Notes: generated from the letters alone by a model not told the origin. Counted from the stretch's first letter, positions 9,216 to 17,656 are shown. The stretch: DNA of 28,825 bases from UBA1715 sp964346725 (GCA_964346725.1 CAYFVM010000028.1:1-28825), one strand, 5' to 3'. Program-made: numbers and translations.

Positions 9216-10088
9216 ATGAAAAAAGTAGTCGGATCTTTGTTTGTTCTTGGTTTGTCTGCCATAGTAGCAGTAAATACGCAAGCACAAGATGTAAATAATG
9301 CGAGAGGATATGTTCAAATATATGATGTTGCTTCTGTAAGCAATCTTCCGTTGAACGAGTACAAACAATACCATGCAGAAAATGCGTTGGTTGACGTAAG
9401 TTATTTATTTTGGTCAAGTCAAGGAAAAATGCAAGTAAAGGTTGAAAGTAAGAGTGATAAACCAATATATGTAAACTGGAGTAAATCATATTATACAGTT
9501 GAAGGTACCGAAATACCAATGACTCCTGATGAAACGAAATTAGAAGGCAAAAAGTATGACATCTATCAAAAATACAAAGCTGTAGAGCCTACTTTGACTG
9601 ATATGGACTACGAGTGGCAGAAGATTACTATGGGAACTCAAGGTAAAAAAGACGAAGTTTCTGAAATTTTGCCTAAAAGTACCTATACAAAAGGGAACTA
9701 TTACCTTATTGCAAGTGAGAAAAACACAGATTGTGGATTAGTTTTAGATACTAATGCAACAAGTTTTGAAGAAAAACATAACTCAATAAAGAACGAAAAG
9801 GCTACTATATATAAAGTTGATTATACAAAAGAAAACAGCCCTGTAGTGTTTACTTGTAAAATACTTGTTTCGAGTGATAAAGAATTCACTAACCCAACTG
9901 AAATCGTTGAAATATTCTATGTGTCTTCGGTAAAAGAAATGGATGCAAAACATTTTAGAGGTAAAAAAGTTGGCCAAACTCCTGAAGGATACGGTGTATA
10001 TAAATTCCCAGAGAGAAAAAGTACTAGTTTTTATGTAGAGATAAATCCTCGTAATTCTGTTGAGTTCAACAAACGTTTTTCGAGATAA
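9216..10088 (+). CDS. Exported protein of unknown function
   Basis: This is a 290-residue protein with a typical signal peptide at residues 1-24 (MKK, hydrophobic core, ending NTQAQ). There is no lipobox Cys at the cleavage site, so it is probably soluble in the periplasm or secreted. The mature part is rich in Lys, Tyr and Thr and predicted mainly beta, for example GYVQIYDVASV, QVKVESKSDKPIYVNW and FYVEINPRNSVEF. I recognise no family and see no T9SS tail. The phrase KPIYVNWSKSYY resembles proteins that measure or modify bound surfaces only in a general way, so I assign no function. It has its own -7 box upstream and a strong terminator downstream, so it is probably a single-gene transcript. 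Confidence 0.85.
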   Translation: MKKVVGSLFVLGLSAIVAVNTQAQDVNNARGYVQIYDVASVSNLPLNEYKQYHAENALVDVSYLFWSSQGKMQVKVESKSDKPIYVNWSKSYYTVEGTEIPMTPDETKLEGKKYDIYQKYKAVEPTLTDMDYEWQKITMGTQGKKDEVSEILPKSTYTKGNYYLIASEKNTDCGLVLDTNATSFEEKHNSIKNEKATIYKVDYTKENSPVVFTCKILVSSDKEFTNPTEIVEIFYVSSVKEMDAKHFRGKKVGQTPEGYGVYKFPERKSTSFYVEINPRNSVEFNKRFSR

Positions 10089-10103
10089 TAAATAACATAC
10101 TCC

Positions 10104-10138
10104 AAAGAACGCCGATGGATTTTCCTTCGGCGTTTTTT
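10104..10138 (+). terminator. Rho-independent terminator
   Basis: AACGCCGA (10108-10115) pairs with TCGGCGTT (10127-10134). The stem can extend through an A-rich and T-rich flank (10104-10107 with 10135-10138), and a T run follows. It lies 15 bases after the stop of the unknown exported protein and just before the glycosyltransferase pair. Confidence 0.88.
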
Positions 10139-10157
10139 ATAGTATATAGTCGGTTGT

Positions 10158-11360
10158 ATGAATATTCTAGTTGTTTGCAATAAATTTCCTTATCCTCCCA
10201 AAGACGGAGGTCAGATTGCTACCTTTGCTATGATTCGTGGCATGAAAGAAGCGGGCCATTCGGTTACCGTGGTTGCTATCAATACCAAAAAACATTATTA
10301 TGATGTCACGCAAATGCCTGCGAATATTGCCGCATTGGCAGACTTCCGAACACTGTTTCTCGACACCGACTTAACAGTTAAAGAAGCGCTTTGCAATCTC
10401 TTGTTTTCTCGTTTGCCATATACTGCTACACGTTTCATTTCTAAGGATTTCGAGGAACTACTCCGTGACGTATTTCAAGAAAAACAATTTGACATAGTGC
10501 AGTTGGAAGGCTTGTATTTGTGTGCATATATTCCATTGATACGAGAATGTTCCTCAGCTAAAATAGCATATCGAGCGCATAATGTGGAGTATGAAATATG
10601 GGATCGCTTGGCGCACGAAACAAAGAATTTCGTGAAACGAATCTATTTGCAAAATTTGGCAAAACGAGTGGAGCGTTTTGAAAAATCAATGCTCAACACG
10701 TACGATTACATTGTGCCCATTACGCAACGAGATTCAGATACCTACACTCAAATAGGAAACGCCAAGCCTTCATTCGTGGCACCTACCGGAATTTTTGTGA
10801 ATGATTTGCCACAAAAAGAAACTGTGATAGAGCAACCAATTTCGTTGTTTCATCTTGGTGCTTTAGATTGGAGCCCAAATCAACAAGGATTGTTTTGGTT
10901 TATACAAAATTGTTTGCCTCAGTTGCGCAGCCAGTTCCCCGGCTTGCAACTATTTGTAGCTGGCAGAAATGCACCGTCGTGGATAGTGGAACAGTTACAA
11001 GTTCCCGGAGTGGTCTATGAAGGCGAGGTTCCTGACGCATACGAATTTATGTCAAAACATACCATTATGATAGTGCCGTTGCTTGCCGGCGGAGGTATGC
11101 GAATAAAAATATTGGAAGGAATGTCGTACGGAAAAGTCATCGTTTCTACATCAATCGGAGCAGAAGGAATTTCGGGAGAAAATGGCAAGGACTTTTGCAT
11201 TGCCGACACGCCTCAAGATTTTACGAATGCAATTGTAAGTTTGGTAAAAAATAAAGAGTTGTGTGCGAATCTTGGAGAAAATGCAAATGTCTTTATTCAA
11301 ACAAATTTTAATAACGCACAATGTATTTCCAAATTGTTGGAATTTTATACTCATAAATAG
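10158..11360 (+). CDS. Glycosyltransferase, GT4 family (GT-B fold)
   Basis: This 400-residue protein probably transfers a sugar from a nucleotide-sugar donor to a surface glycan or lipid carrier; donor and acceptor are unknown. The N-terminal Rossmann half begins NILVVCNKFPYPPKDGG and contains GHSVTVVAIN. The linker has RAHNVEYEIWDRL. The C-terminal half begins around SLFHLGALDWSPNQQG. The GT4 donor-binding segment is at about residues 310-335 (GGGMRIKILEGMSYGK, then GAEGI). The start fits: a Gly-rich loop begins within 20 residues of the ATG. The next glycosyltransferase follows after 8 bases, so the two are surely co-transcribed. I see no clear promoter in the 20 bases between the upstream terminator and the start. 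Confidence 0.92.
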   Translation: MNILVVCNKFPYPPKDGGQIATFAMIRGMKEAGHSVTVVAINTKKHYYDVTQMPANIAALADFRTLFLDTDLTVKEALCNLLFSRLPYTATRFISKDFEELLRDVFQEKQFDIVQLEGLYLCAYIPLIRECSSAKIAYRAHNVEYEIWDRLAHETKNFVKRIYLQNLAKRVERFEKSMLNTYDYIVPITQRDSDTYTQIGNAKPSFVAPTGIFVNDLPQKETVIEQPISLFHLGALDWSPNQQGLFWFIQNCLPQLRSQFPGLQLFVAGRNAPSWIVEQLQVPGVVYEGEVPDAYEFMSKHTIMIVPLLAGGGMRIKILEGMSYGKVIVSTSIGAEGISGENGKDFCIADTPQDFTNAIVSLVKNKELCANLGENANVFIQTNFNNAQCISKLLEFYTHK

Positions 11361-11368
11361 AATAGCAC

Positions 11369-12547
11369 ATGAAAATTGTTGTTTTGCTTTCAAGAATACC
11401 ATGGCCTTTGGAAAAAGGAGATAAACTTCGTGGTTATAATCAAATTAAAAGTCTTTCCAAAGATAATGAAGTGTATTTGATAGCGTTACATTTTCGTAAA
11501 GGAGTTCATGACGAAGCGTATTCTAAATTAAACCAATTTTGTAAGGAAATTCATTTTATGCGTTTGCCTTTGTGGCGTGCTGTATTCAATATTTTACTTA
11601 CATTTTTTAAAGGATTGCCGTTACAATGCGGCTTTTTCTACAATAAAAGCGTTCATAAACAGATTCATTCTTGTATAGAATCAATAAATCCAGATGTTAT
11701 ATATGGGCAATTGGTTCGCGTTGCTTCATATCTAGAGCATGAAAGCATTCCAAAGGTTTTGGATTATCAAGATGTCTTGTCTATGGGTATGAAACGACGA
11801 ATGGAAACATCTTCAATCGTGAAGAAACCAATATATCGAATCGAATACAAAAGATTACAATCGTATGAGCGACGATTATTTGGTGTGTTTGATGCAACAA
11901 CAATTATTGCGCAGTCAGATCGAGATTTGATAGACCATCCTAAGAATGAGTCAATTGTGATAGTTCCTAATGGTGTGGATTTAGAGGCGTTTGTTCCACA
12001 ATTATGCGAAAAGAAATATGATTTGGCCTTTTGTGGCAATATGGCATATGCTCCAAATATCAATGCAGTGGAATTTTTGGCAAAAGAAATTCTACCAATA
12101 GTATGGAATACTTTGCCAAATGTAAATCTGTGTATTGCAGGAGCAACACCAAGCCCAAAAGTAAAAAGTTTTGCAAGTGAAAAAATTATTGTAACAGGTT
12201 GGGTTGAAAAGATGCAGAATATCTATGCTCAATCTAAAGTGTTTATAGCTCCAATGCGCATAGGTACAGGTTTGCAGAATAAATTGTTGGAAGCAATGGC
12301 CATGGAGATTCCTTGTATTACTACCAACTTGGCAAATGGTTCTTTACAAGCTACTGATGGAAAGGAAATATTAGTAGGGAACAGCGCTCAAGAAATAGCA
12401 GATCATATTATTCGATTGCTTACACAAGTTGAATTCGCAAGTAATTTGGCAAAAAACGGAAACGAATTTGTTCGTTCTCATTATGATTGGGATGCTACCA
12501 CTATGATATTGAATGATGTGATTAAATCCGTAACGCAAGCGCGATAA
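11369..12547 (+). CDS. Glycosyltransferase, GT4 family, TIGR03087-like
   Basis: This 392-residue protein starts with SRIPWPLEKGDKLRGYNQIKSL, which resembles the start of the sugar transferases described with PEP-CTERM/EpsH systems (TIGR03087). The linker contains LDYQDVLSMGMKRRME. A donor-site region follows at VPNGVDLEAF, and AFCGNMAYAPNINAV opens the C-terminal half. The GT4 E-x7-E-type segment is around residues 294-325 (MRIGTGLQNKLLEAMAMEIP). It is of the same broad family as its upstream neighbour but clearly diverged, so any duplication is old. The pair is not accompanied by flippase, polymerase or other polysaccharide genes here. The name of the subfamily does not prove a PEP-CTERM system is present. 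Confidence 0.9.
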   Translation: MKIVVLLSRIPWPLEKGDKLRGYNQIKSLSKDNEVYLIALHFRKGVHDEAYSKLNQFCKEIHFMRLPLWRAVFNILLTFFKGLPLQCGFFYNKSVHKQIHSCIESINPDVIYGQLVRVASYLEHESIPKVLDYQDVLSMGMKRRMETSSIVKKPIYRIEYKRLQSYERRLFGVFDATTIIAQSDRDLIDHPKNESIVIVPNGVDLEAFVPQLCEKKYDLAFCGNMAYAPNINAVEFLAKEILPIVWNTLPNVNLCIAGATPSPKVKSFASEKIIVTGWVEKMQNIYAQSKVFIAPMRIGTGLQNKLLEAMAMEIPCITTNLANGSLQATDGKEILVGNSAQEIADHIIRLLTQVEFASNLAKNGNEFVRSHYDWDATTMILNDVIKSVTQAR

Positions 12548-12567
12548 TTTTTTACCGGTATTTTTCC

Positions 12568-12597
12568 TTGGTTTTATATAGATTTGGATTATTTTTG
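12568..12597 (+). promoter_or_regulatory. Promoter of ribBA operon (TTG-N19-TATTTTTG)
   Basis: A TTG at 12568-12570 and TATTTTTG at 12590-12597 are separated by 19 bases. This is the best match in the window to the Bacteroidetes -33/-7 consensus (TTG, 17-23 bases, TAnnTTTG). Transcription would start at about 12603 and leave a leader of about 40 bases. That is too short for an FMN riboswitch. Confidence 0.75.
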
Positions 12598-12641
12598 CAA
12601 TGTAACCAATGGTTTTGTTGCACAATAAACATTTACATTTT

Positions 12642-13102
12642 ATGACTGAAGATTTTAAGACTAAACTTAATACTATAGAAGAAGCGATAGCTGATTTTAA
12701 AGATGGAAAATTCGTTATTGTTGTTGATGATGAAGATCGAGAAAATGAAGGTGATTTTATTATTGCAGCAGAAAAAATAACTCCGGAAAAAGTCAATTTT
12801 ATGATTCGCTATGGACGTGGTGAATTATGTGCACCTATTAGTGAAGACCGTTGTAAAGAATTGGAATTGGAAATGCAAGTTGCTACAAATACTTCGTTGC
12901 ACGAAACCCCATTTACCGTAACGGTTGATTTGATTGGAAGTGGTTGCACTACCGGTGTTTCTATGTACGACAGAGCTATGACAATCAGAGCTTTGGCTAA
13001 TCCTGAAACAAAAGTTACCGACTTGGCTCGTCCAGGACATATTCACCCACTTCGTGCAAAAAATAGAGGCGTTCTTCGTCGTGCAGGACATACCGAAGCT
13101 GC
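12642..13102 (+). CDS. ribBA: RibBA, 3,4-dihydroxy-2-butanone-4-phosphate synthase part (cut by gap)
   Basis: This is the N-terminal half of the bifunctional riboflavin enzyme. The RibB domain turns ribulose 5-phosphate into 3,4-dihydroxy-2-butanone 4-phosphate and formate in the cytoplasm. The metal- and substrate-binding acidic loop DDEDRENEGD is at residues 29-38. GCTTGVSMYDR is at 101-111, HPLRAKNRGVLRRAGHTEA at 135-153. The reading frame then enters the N run. The ATG at 12642 (MTEDFKTKLN) is preferred over the one at 12609, because it aligns with family starts and leaves a normal leader after the promoter. The rest of RibB, about 50 residues, lies in the gap. The other half resumes at 13203. 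Confidence 0.95.
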
Positions 13103-13202
13103 NNNNNNNNNNNNNNNNNNNNNNNNNNNNNNNNNNNNNNNNNNNNNNNNNNNNNNNNNNNNNNNNNNNNNNNNNNNNNNNNNNNNNNNNNNNNNNNNNN
13201 NN
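13103..13202. other. Assembly gap (100 N placeholder)
   Basis: Exactly 100 N, the usual placeholder for a gap of unknown length. The two sides are in different frames: RibB codons start at positions divisible by 3, and RibA codons are one base off. An intact ribBA therefore needs a gap whose length is a multiple of 3, which 100 is not. By family comparison about 100 residues (about 300 bases) are missing. Confidence 0.97.
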
Positions 13203-13674
13203 GGTATTGGTTCGTATGCACTCATCGTGTGCAACGGGAGATATTTTCGGGTCTATGCGTTGTGAGTGTGGCGAGCAGTTGCACAAGGCTATGGAAACCA
13301 TAGAAAAAGAAGGGAAGGGTGTTATTGTCTATCTAAGTCAAGAGGGGCGTGGTATTGGACTTATGAATAAAATAGCTGCTTACAAATTGCAAGAAGAAGG
13401 ATTAGATACCGTAGAGGCTAATTTACGATTGGGATTTGGTGCTGATGAGCGTGATTATGGTGTAGGAGCAACTATTTTACATGAAGTAGGAGTAAAAAAG
13501 ATTCGTTTAATGACGAACAATCCAAAAAAACGGGCAGGATTAGAAGGATATGGCTTGAAAATAGTGGAAAATGTGCCTATAGAAGTTCCTATCAACGAAT
13601 ACAATCAAGTGTATATGCAAACCAAACGCGATAGAATGGGCCATGTGCTTCATTTTTGCGGAAACAATAAATAA
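13203..13674 (+). CDS. ribBA: RibBA, GTP cyclohydrolase II part (5' end in gap)
   Basis: This is the C-terminal half of RibBA. GTP cyclohydrolase II opens the GTP ring to give the pyrimidine precursor of riboflavin, formate and pyrophosphate. Visible hallmarks are VLVRMHSSCATGD, with the three zinc Cys in C-x10-C-x-C spacing (SSCATGDIFGSMRCEC). Next come YLSQEGRGIGLMNK, DTVEANLRLGFGADERDYG, MTNNPKKRAGLEGYGL and the ending DRMGHVLHF. In-frame coding begins right after the N run. The GTG or ATG codons near here are internal to the fused protein, so no separate start should be called. The next gene begins 6 bases after the stop. Confidence 0.95.
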
Positions 13675-13680
13675 TTACCT

Positions 13681-14658
13681 ATGCTGTATCCATTAAAATT
13701 CAAACATATATACAAAGACAAAATATGGGGTGGAAATTGTTTTGCCGACATCCTCGGTCGTAACGATGGAAATTCTTCTACTTGTGGTGAAAGTTGGGAA
13801 ATATCAGCGGTTCAAGACAATATCTCTGTGATTTCTAATGGCTTCCTCAAAGGCAATGATTTACAAGAAGTAATAGAAGTATATATGGACGAACTTGTAG
13901 GCCAAAAAGTTTATGAAAAGTTCGGTATAGAATTTCCTCTTTTAATCAAATTCCTTGATTCTAACGATGTGCTTTCTGTTCAGGTACATCCCGACGATGA
14001 GGTAGCAAAAGAGCGCCACAAAGCATACGGTAAAACGGAAATGTGGTATGTGCTCAATGCAGAAAAAAATAGTGAATTAATTATAGGGTTTGAGCAAAAT
14101 TCGTCTCAACAAGAATTTGCTGAGGCAATAAAAAAACAAATCGTACCGCAATTGCTTCATTCTGAGGTGGTAAAACAAGGAGATGTCTTTTTCTTGCCTG
14201 CCGGACGTGTACATGCTATAGGCAAAGGTTTGCTCATTGCTGAAATACAGCAAACATCTGATGTAACCTATCGCATTTATGATTGGGATAGAGTTGACGA
14301 ACATGGAAATGGTCGTGAGTTGCATCTTGATTTGGCTATGGATGTGATAGATTATGAAGCAAAAGATGACTACAAAACGCACTATTCTGCAAAAACAAAC
14401 GAAACGGCAAAATTGGTATCTTGTCCATATTTCCAAACAAATTATTTGAAGTTTGATACCACGGTAGTAAAAGATTATTTTGCAATTGATTCATTTGTGA
14501 TATATATGTGTCTCGAAGGTTCGGTGACTATCAATTTCGGAGGAAATTATGAAGAACAAATGGTGAAAGGCGAAACCGTTTTGATTCCTGCCGAATTGAA
14601 TGAAATAGAATTAACCCCGAAGAGAGAAGCACAAATTTTGGAAATTTATATTCCTTAA
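13681..14658 (+). CDS. manA: Mannose-6-phosphate isomerase, class I
   Basis: This 325-residue enzyme interconverts mannose 6-phosphate and fructose 6-phosphate, feeding GDP-mannose and related sugars or using mannose. It is the short Bacillus-type form. Zinc ligands of the cupin core are visible: Gln101 and His103 in VQVHPDD, Glu120 in KTEMWYV, His178 in GRVHAIG. YRIYDWDR (197-204) carries the conserved Arg198. The N-terminal KFKHIYKDKIWGG and CGESWEIS are also typical. It starts 6 bases after ribBA and ends 2 bases before the next gene, so it belongs to the ribBA operon. It may supply sugar for the glycosyltransferases at 10.2-12.5 kb, which is inference. Confidence 0.94.
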   Translation: MLYPLKFKHIYKDKIWGGNCFADILGRNDGNSSTCGESWEISAVQDNISVISNGFLKGNDLQEVIEVYMDELVGQKVYEKFGIEFPLLIKFLDSNDVLSVQVHPDDEVAKERHKAYGKTEMWYVLNAEKNSELIIGFEQNSSQQEFAEAIKKQIVPQLLHSEVVKQGDVFFLPAGRVHAIGKGLLIAEIQQTSDVTYRIYDWDRVDEHGNGRELHLDLAMDVIDYEAKDDYKTHYSAKTNETAKLVSCPYFQTNYLKFDTTVVKDYFAIDSFVIYMCLEGSVTINFGGNYEEQMVKGETVLIPAELNEIELTPKREAQILEIYIP

Positions 14659-14660
14659 CC

Positions 14661-15245
14661 ATGATACAAATAGGAAAACAAATTGTAAGTCTTGACATAT
14701 TCGAAAAAGAATTTTGTTGTGATATTTCAAAGTGTAAGGGCATTTGCTGCATTGAAGGCGATGCCGGTGCACCTTTAACTGATTCTGAAATTGAAGATTA
14801 TCAAAAACACATTGACGAAATTTATCCATATCTTTCCAAAAAGAATCAAGCGGTGATAAAGGAAAAAGGGGTTTTCTATCTTGATAGAGAGTACGAAAAG
14901 GTAACTACCTTAGCTGACGGTGCCGAATGTGCTTTTGTAGAACATTCCAATGGCATAGCATGGTGTGCAATAGAGCATGCGTATCGCGATGGCAAAATTC
15001 CTGTACAAAAACCTATTTCATGTCATTTATATCCAATTCGTTGCCATACCTATAATGAAAATGAGGCTTTGAACTATCAACGTTGGGGAATTTGTGGCGA
15101 TGCGTTAGTAAAAGGACAAAAAGATAAAATCAAAGTATATCAGTTTTTAAGAGAACCGCTTATTCGCAAATATGGCGTAGAGTGGTATAACGAATTGCTT
15201 GCAGTCGCCAAACAATGGGAGGCTCAGAAAAATGAGAAAAAGTAA
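14661..15245 (+). CDS. DUF3109 family Cys-rich protein (putative metal-cluster protein)
   Basis: This 194-residue cytoplasmic protein has 10 Cys. The first cluster is FCCDISKCKGICC (Cys19, 20, 25, 29, 30). The others are in AEC, AWC, PISCHLYPIRC and GIC. The overall pattern and the phrases PISCHLYPIR and RWGICGDA match the Bacteroidetes DUF3109 family, related to the YkgJ-type group predicted to bind zinc or an iron-sulfur cluster. Its biochemical role is not established. It begins 2 bases after manA and overlaps the next gene by 14 bases, so translation is probably coupled. Confidence 0.88.
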   Translation: MIQIGKQIVSLDIFEKEFCCDISKCKGICCIEGDAGAPLTDSEIEDYQKHIDEIYPYLSKKNQAVIKEKGVFYLDREYEKVTTLADGAECAFVEHSNGIAWCAIEHAYRDGKIPVQKPISCHLYPIRCHTYNENEALNYQRWGICGDALVKGQKDKIKVYQFLREPLIRKYGVEWYNELLAVAKQWEAQKNEKK

Positions 15246-16182
15246 ACAATGTATACTAATCCTCTTTTTTTTATTTTGTTTTGTCGCAGCTAGTGCACAA
15301 GAACTCTTCTCTATTGTTTCTGACGACTCTGTATCTACAAAAAATAAACTGAATGTTCCCGGAATAATTTCCGTCTGTGCGGTTTCTCCTGCAATAATTA
15401 CTGGCGTATATGTATATATGCATCACACGTGGTGGAGTGAAAAAGAAACAGCACTGCATTTTGACAACGGAAAAGATTTAAAGTATGCTTTAAATTTAGA
15501 CAAATTTGGACATTATACAGCATCTTGTTTAGCGTCAAATGGTTTCTCCGATATTTTACGCGTGATAGGTTTCTCCGAAAACACTTCGTTGTGGGGGGGC
15601 GCAGCATTATCAACTGTTAATGCTACAATTATAGAACTTAAAGATGGGTTTGCACCATATTGGGGTTTCAGCCTTTACGATGAGGCTGCAAACGTCTTAG
15701 GTGCGTTCTATCCAGTGTTGCAGGCAAAAGTTTCCTTTTTCAAAAATATCAATTTCAAATGGAGTTATGATATCAATTATACCTACAATACGGTGTATTA
15801 TAAATACAAGATAGCAACCGAATCGGCAAGTGCATACTCGTTTATTGACGACTACGACCGTCAGTATTTTTGGATGACATTTGACTGGGCATCTGTTTTC
15901 TGCAAAGACAAGCCAAAGTATAAATTCCCGTACTGTATTGATTTTGCGATTGGATTCAGTGGACATAATATCAAAGCAGGGCAATATGGAGAATTTGATC
16001 CGTCATATTCTGCTGCTGATACTCACCATGAGTTCTTTATCGGTCTTGATTTTAATTTGACAAAATTATTTAGAAAGGAAAATGTAGCTTATTATATATG
16101 TAAATATGCCAACTTTTATCATTTACCAATGCCTGCTTTGCAAGTTGCTCCAAAGGTTAGAGGATATTGGTTAATGTATTAA
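15232..16182 (+). CDS. DUF2279 family exported protein
   Basis: This 316-residue protein has a signal peptide (MRKSKQ, a long hydrophobic core, then AASAQ). The DUF2279 hallmarks are DKFGHYTASCLASNG, and later ELKDGFAPYWGFSLYDEAANVLGA, a conserved pattern in YfiM-like periplasmic lipoproteins. The C-terminal half is rich in Tyr, Phe and Trp with alternating residues (NIKAGQYGEFDPSY, HHEFFIGLDFNL) and could form beta strands in the outer membrane. The ATG at 15232 is chosen over the one at 15199: it gives a proper signal peptide and follows a GGGAGG at 15217-15222. It overlaps the previous gene by 14 bases. Function unknown. Confidence 0.85.
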   Translation: MRKSKQCILILFFLFCFVAASAQELFSIVSDDSVSTKNKLNVPGIISVCAVSPAIITGVYVYMHHTWWSEKETALHFDNGKDLKYALNLDKFGHYTASCLASNGFSDILRVIGFSENTSLWGGAALSTVNATIIELKDGFAPYWGFSLYDEAANVLGAFYPVLQAKVSFFKNINFKWSYDINYTYNTVYYKYKIATESASAYSFIDDYDRQYFWMTFDWASVFCKDKPKYKFPYCIDFAIGFSGHNIKAGQYGEFDPSYSAADTHHEFFIGLDFNLTKLFRKENVAYYICKYANFYHLPMPALQVAPKVRGYWLMY

Positions 16183-16223
16183 CTAAATTACATTTCTCCT
16201 TAAGAATCACTGAAATAAATTTC

Positions 16224-16231
16224 TACCTTTG
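16224..16231 (+). promoter_or_regulatory. -7 box of the MATE gene
   Basis: TACCTTTG matches TAnnTTTG. It overlaps the TTG at 16229-16231, the earliest in-frame possible start of the MATE gene, and so argues that translation begins further downstream. At -33 there is only a TTA (16200-16202), 21 bases upstream. Confidence 0.6.
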
Positions 16232-16279
16232 CGTCAAAATAAACAAACATTGGCAGAACAAGGTGTGAGCACGATTGAG

Positions 16280-17656
16280 ATGGAATTGGGACAAAAGAAT
16301 ATAGGGAATCTTTTGTTGAAGTATTCTACGCCCGCAATCATAGCTACGGCGGCAACCTCAATCTATAACATTGTTGATAGAATTTTTATCGGGCAAATAG
16401 TCGGTCCTTTGGCTATTAGCGGTATTACTATTGCATTGCCCTTGATGAGCCTTATTTCCGCTTTTGGCACATTGATAGGTTCGGGTTCAGCTACTATTAT
16501 TTCAATCCGAATGGGCGAAAATCGGCGAGAAGATGCCTTGCGTACTTTGGCTAATGCCTTGATTTTGGATTTGATAATAAGTGTAGCAATTTCATTGTGT
16601 GGTCTTATTTTCCTCGATGAAATATTGTATTTATTTGGCGCAAGCGATTTAACAATACCCTACGCCAAAGCCTTTATGCAAATTATTTTTTTAGGAACGC
16701 CAGTTACACAATTGTTTTTCAGCCTTAATACCATAATGAGGGCATCAGGTTATCCTGCTAAATCAATGTGTTTGGTATTGGTGTCAATGCTCGTAAATGT
16801 AATGTTGGTATATGTGCTTATATACAAATTACATTTCGGTATAGAGGGCGCTGCAATAGCGACCGTAGGTGGGCAATTCGTTGGATTAATATGGACGTTA
16901 ATTCATTTTTTTAAATCGAAATCTAATCTCCATTTTAAGACTTTTGCCTTCTCATTACGTTGGAATATTACGCACCATATTTTTTCTATTGGTATGTCGT
17001 CTTTCCTTATTCATATATGTTCGAGTGTGGTTGTGGCAATATTCAATTGGCAACTCAAATACAATGGGGGCGATTATGCAATTGGTGCGTATGGTATAAT
17101 CAATACGGTAGTAAATTTTGTAACAGCTATTGTGCTTGGTTTGTCGCAGGGTATGCAACCTATTGTTGGGTATAATTTCGGTGCAAAATCGCTTCCTCGC
17201 GTGTTGCGAACATTGTGGATGACTATCTGGGTTGGCACGGCAATTACCACTTTGGGATTTGTTTGTATGCGATTGTTCCCGTTACAAATAGCACATTGCT
17301 TCACCAACGATATGGTTATGACCGACTTGATACGTTCCGGAATGATGATTTATACTGTTATATTCCCTCTCATTGGCTTTCAAGTTGTCGTGTCTAATTT
17401 CTTTCAATCAATAGGCAAACCAAGAGTTTCAATCTTTTTATCAATATCCCGCCAGCTATTATTTTTAGTTCCAGCGGTATGTATATTACCAAACTTTTTT
17501 AGTCTAGATGGTATTTGGTATGCAATGCCTGTCGCCGATGCTTTGGCTACAATCTTGACGGCAATCATGCTCATGTATTATTACAAAAGATTGCCGAAAG
17601 AAGCGCGTCAAAAAAAACTAAGATACGAAAGCCTTACAACCTATTTGTCGGAATAG
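16280..17656 (+). CDS. MATE family efflux transporter
   Basis: A multidrug and toxin extrusion protein of 458 residues with about 12 membrane helices in two MatE halves, expected in the inner membrane and driven by a Na+ or H+ gradient. The start region is LGQKNIGNLLLKYSTPAIIATAA. The family signature IYNIVDRIFIGQIVGPLAISG is followed by SGSATIISIRMGENR, and the second half has GIEGAAIATVGGQF and GLSQGMQPIVGYNFGAKS. The frame is open to 16229, but the -7 box lies there, so I prefer the ATG at 16280. A GTG at 16265 is a reasonable alternative and would add 5 residues. The substrate cannot be told from the sequence. Confidence 0.92.
   Translation: MELGQKNIGNLLLKYSTPAIIATAATSIYNIVDRIFIGQIVGPLAISGITIALPLMSLISAFGTLIGSGSATIISIRMGENRREDALRTLANALILDLIISVAISLCGLIFLDEILYLFGASDLTIPYAKAFMQIIFLGTPVTQLFFSLNTIMRASGYPAKSMCLVLVSMLVNVMLVYVLIYKLHFGIEGAAIATVGGQFVGLIWTLIHFFKSKSNLHFKTFAFSLRWNITHHIFSIGMSSFLIHICSSVVVAIFNWQLKYNGGDYAIGAYGIINTVVNFVTAIVLGLSQGMQPIVGYNFGAKSLPRVLRTLWMTIWVGTAITTLGFVCMRLFPLQIAHCFTNDMVMTDLIRSGMMIYTVIFPLIGFQVVVSNFFQSIGKPRVSIFLSISRQLLFLVPAVCILPNFFSLDGIWYAMPVADALATILTAIMLMYYYKRLPKEARQKKLRYESLTTYLSE

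Noticed and set aside
10158..12547. Recent duplication of one glycosyltransferase gene
   Set aside because: The two proteins share only family-level motifs and differ strongly in the N-terminal halves, so they are separate old paralogues.
12541..12642. FMN riboswitch upstream of ribBA
   Set aside because: The promoter at 12568-12597 leaves only about 40 bases of leader, and none of the conserved FMN-element stems are visible.
12825..13301. Reading frames spanning the N run
   Set aside because: They are artefacts of translating N through the gap; the real coding content is RibB on one side and RibA on the other.
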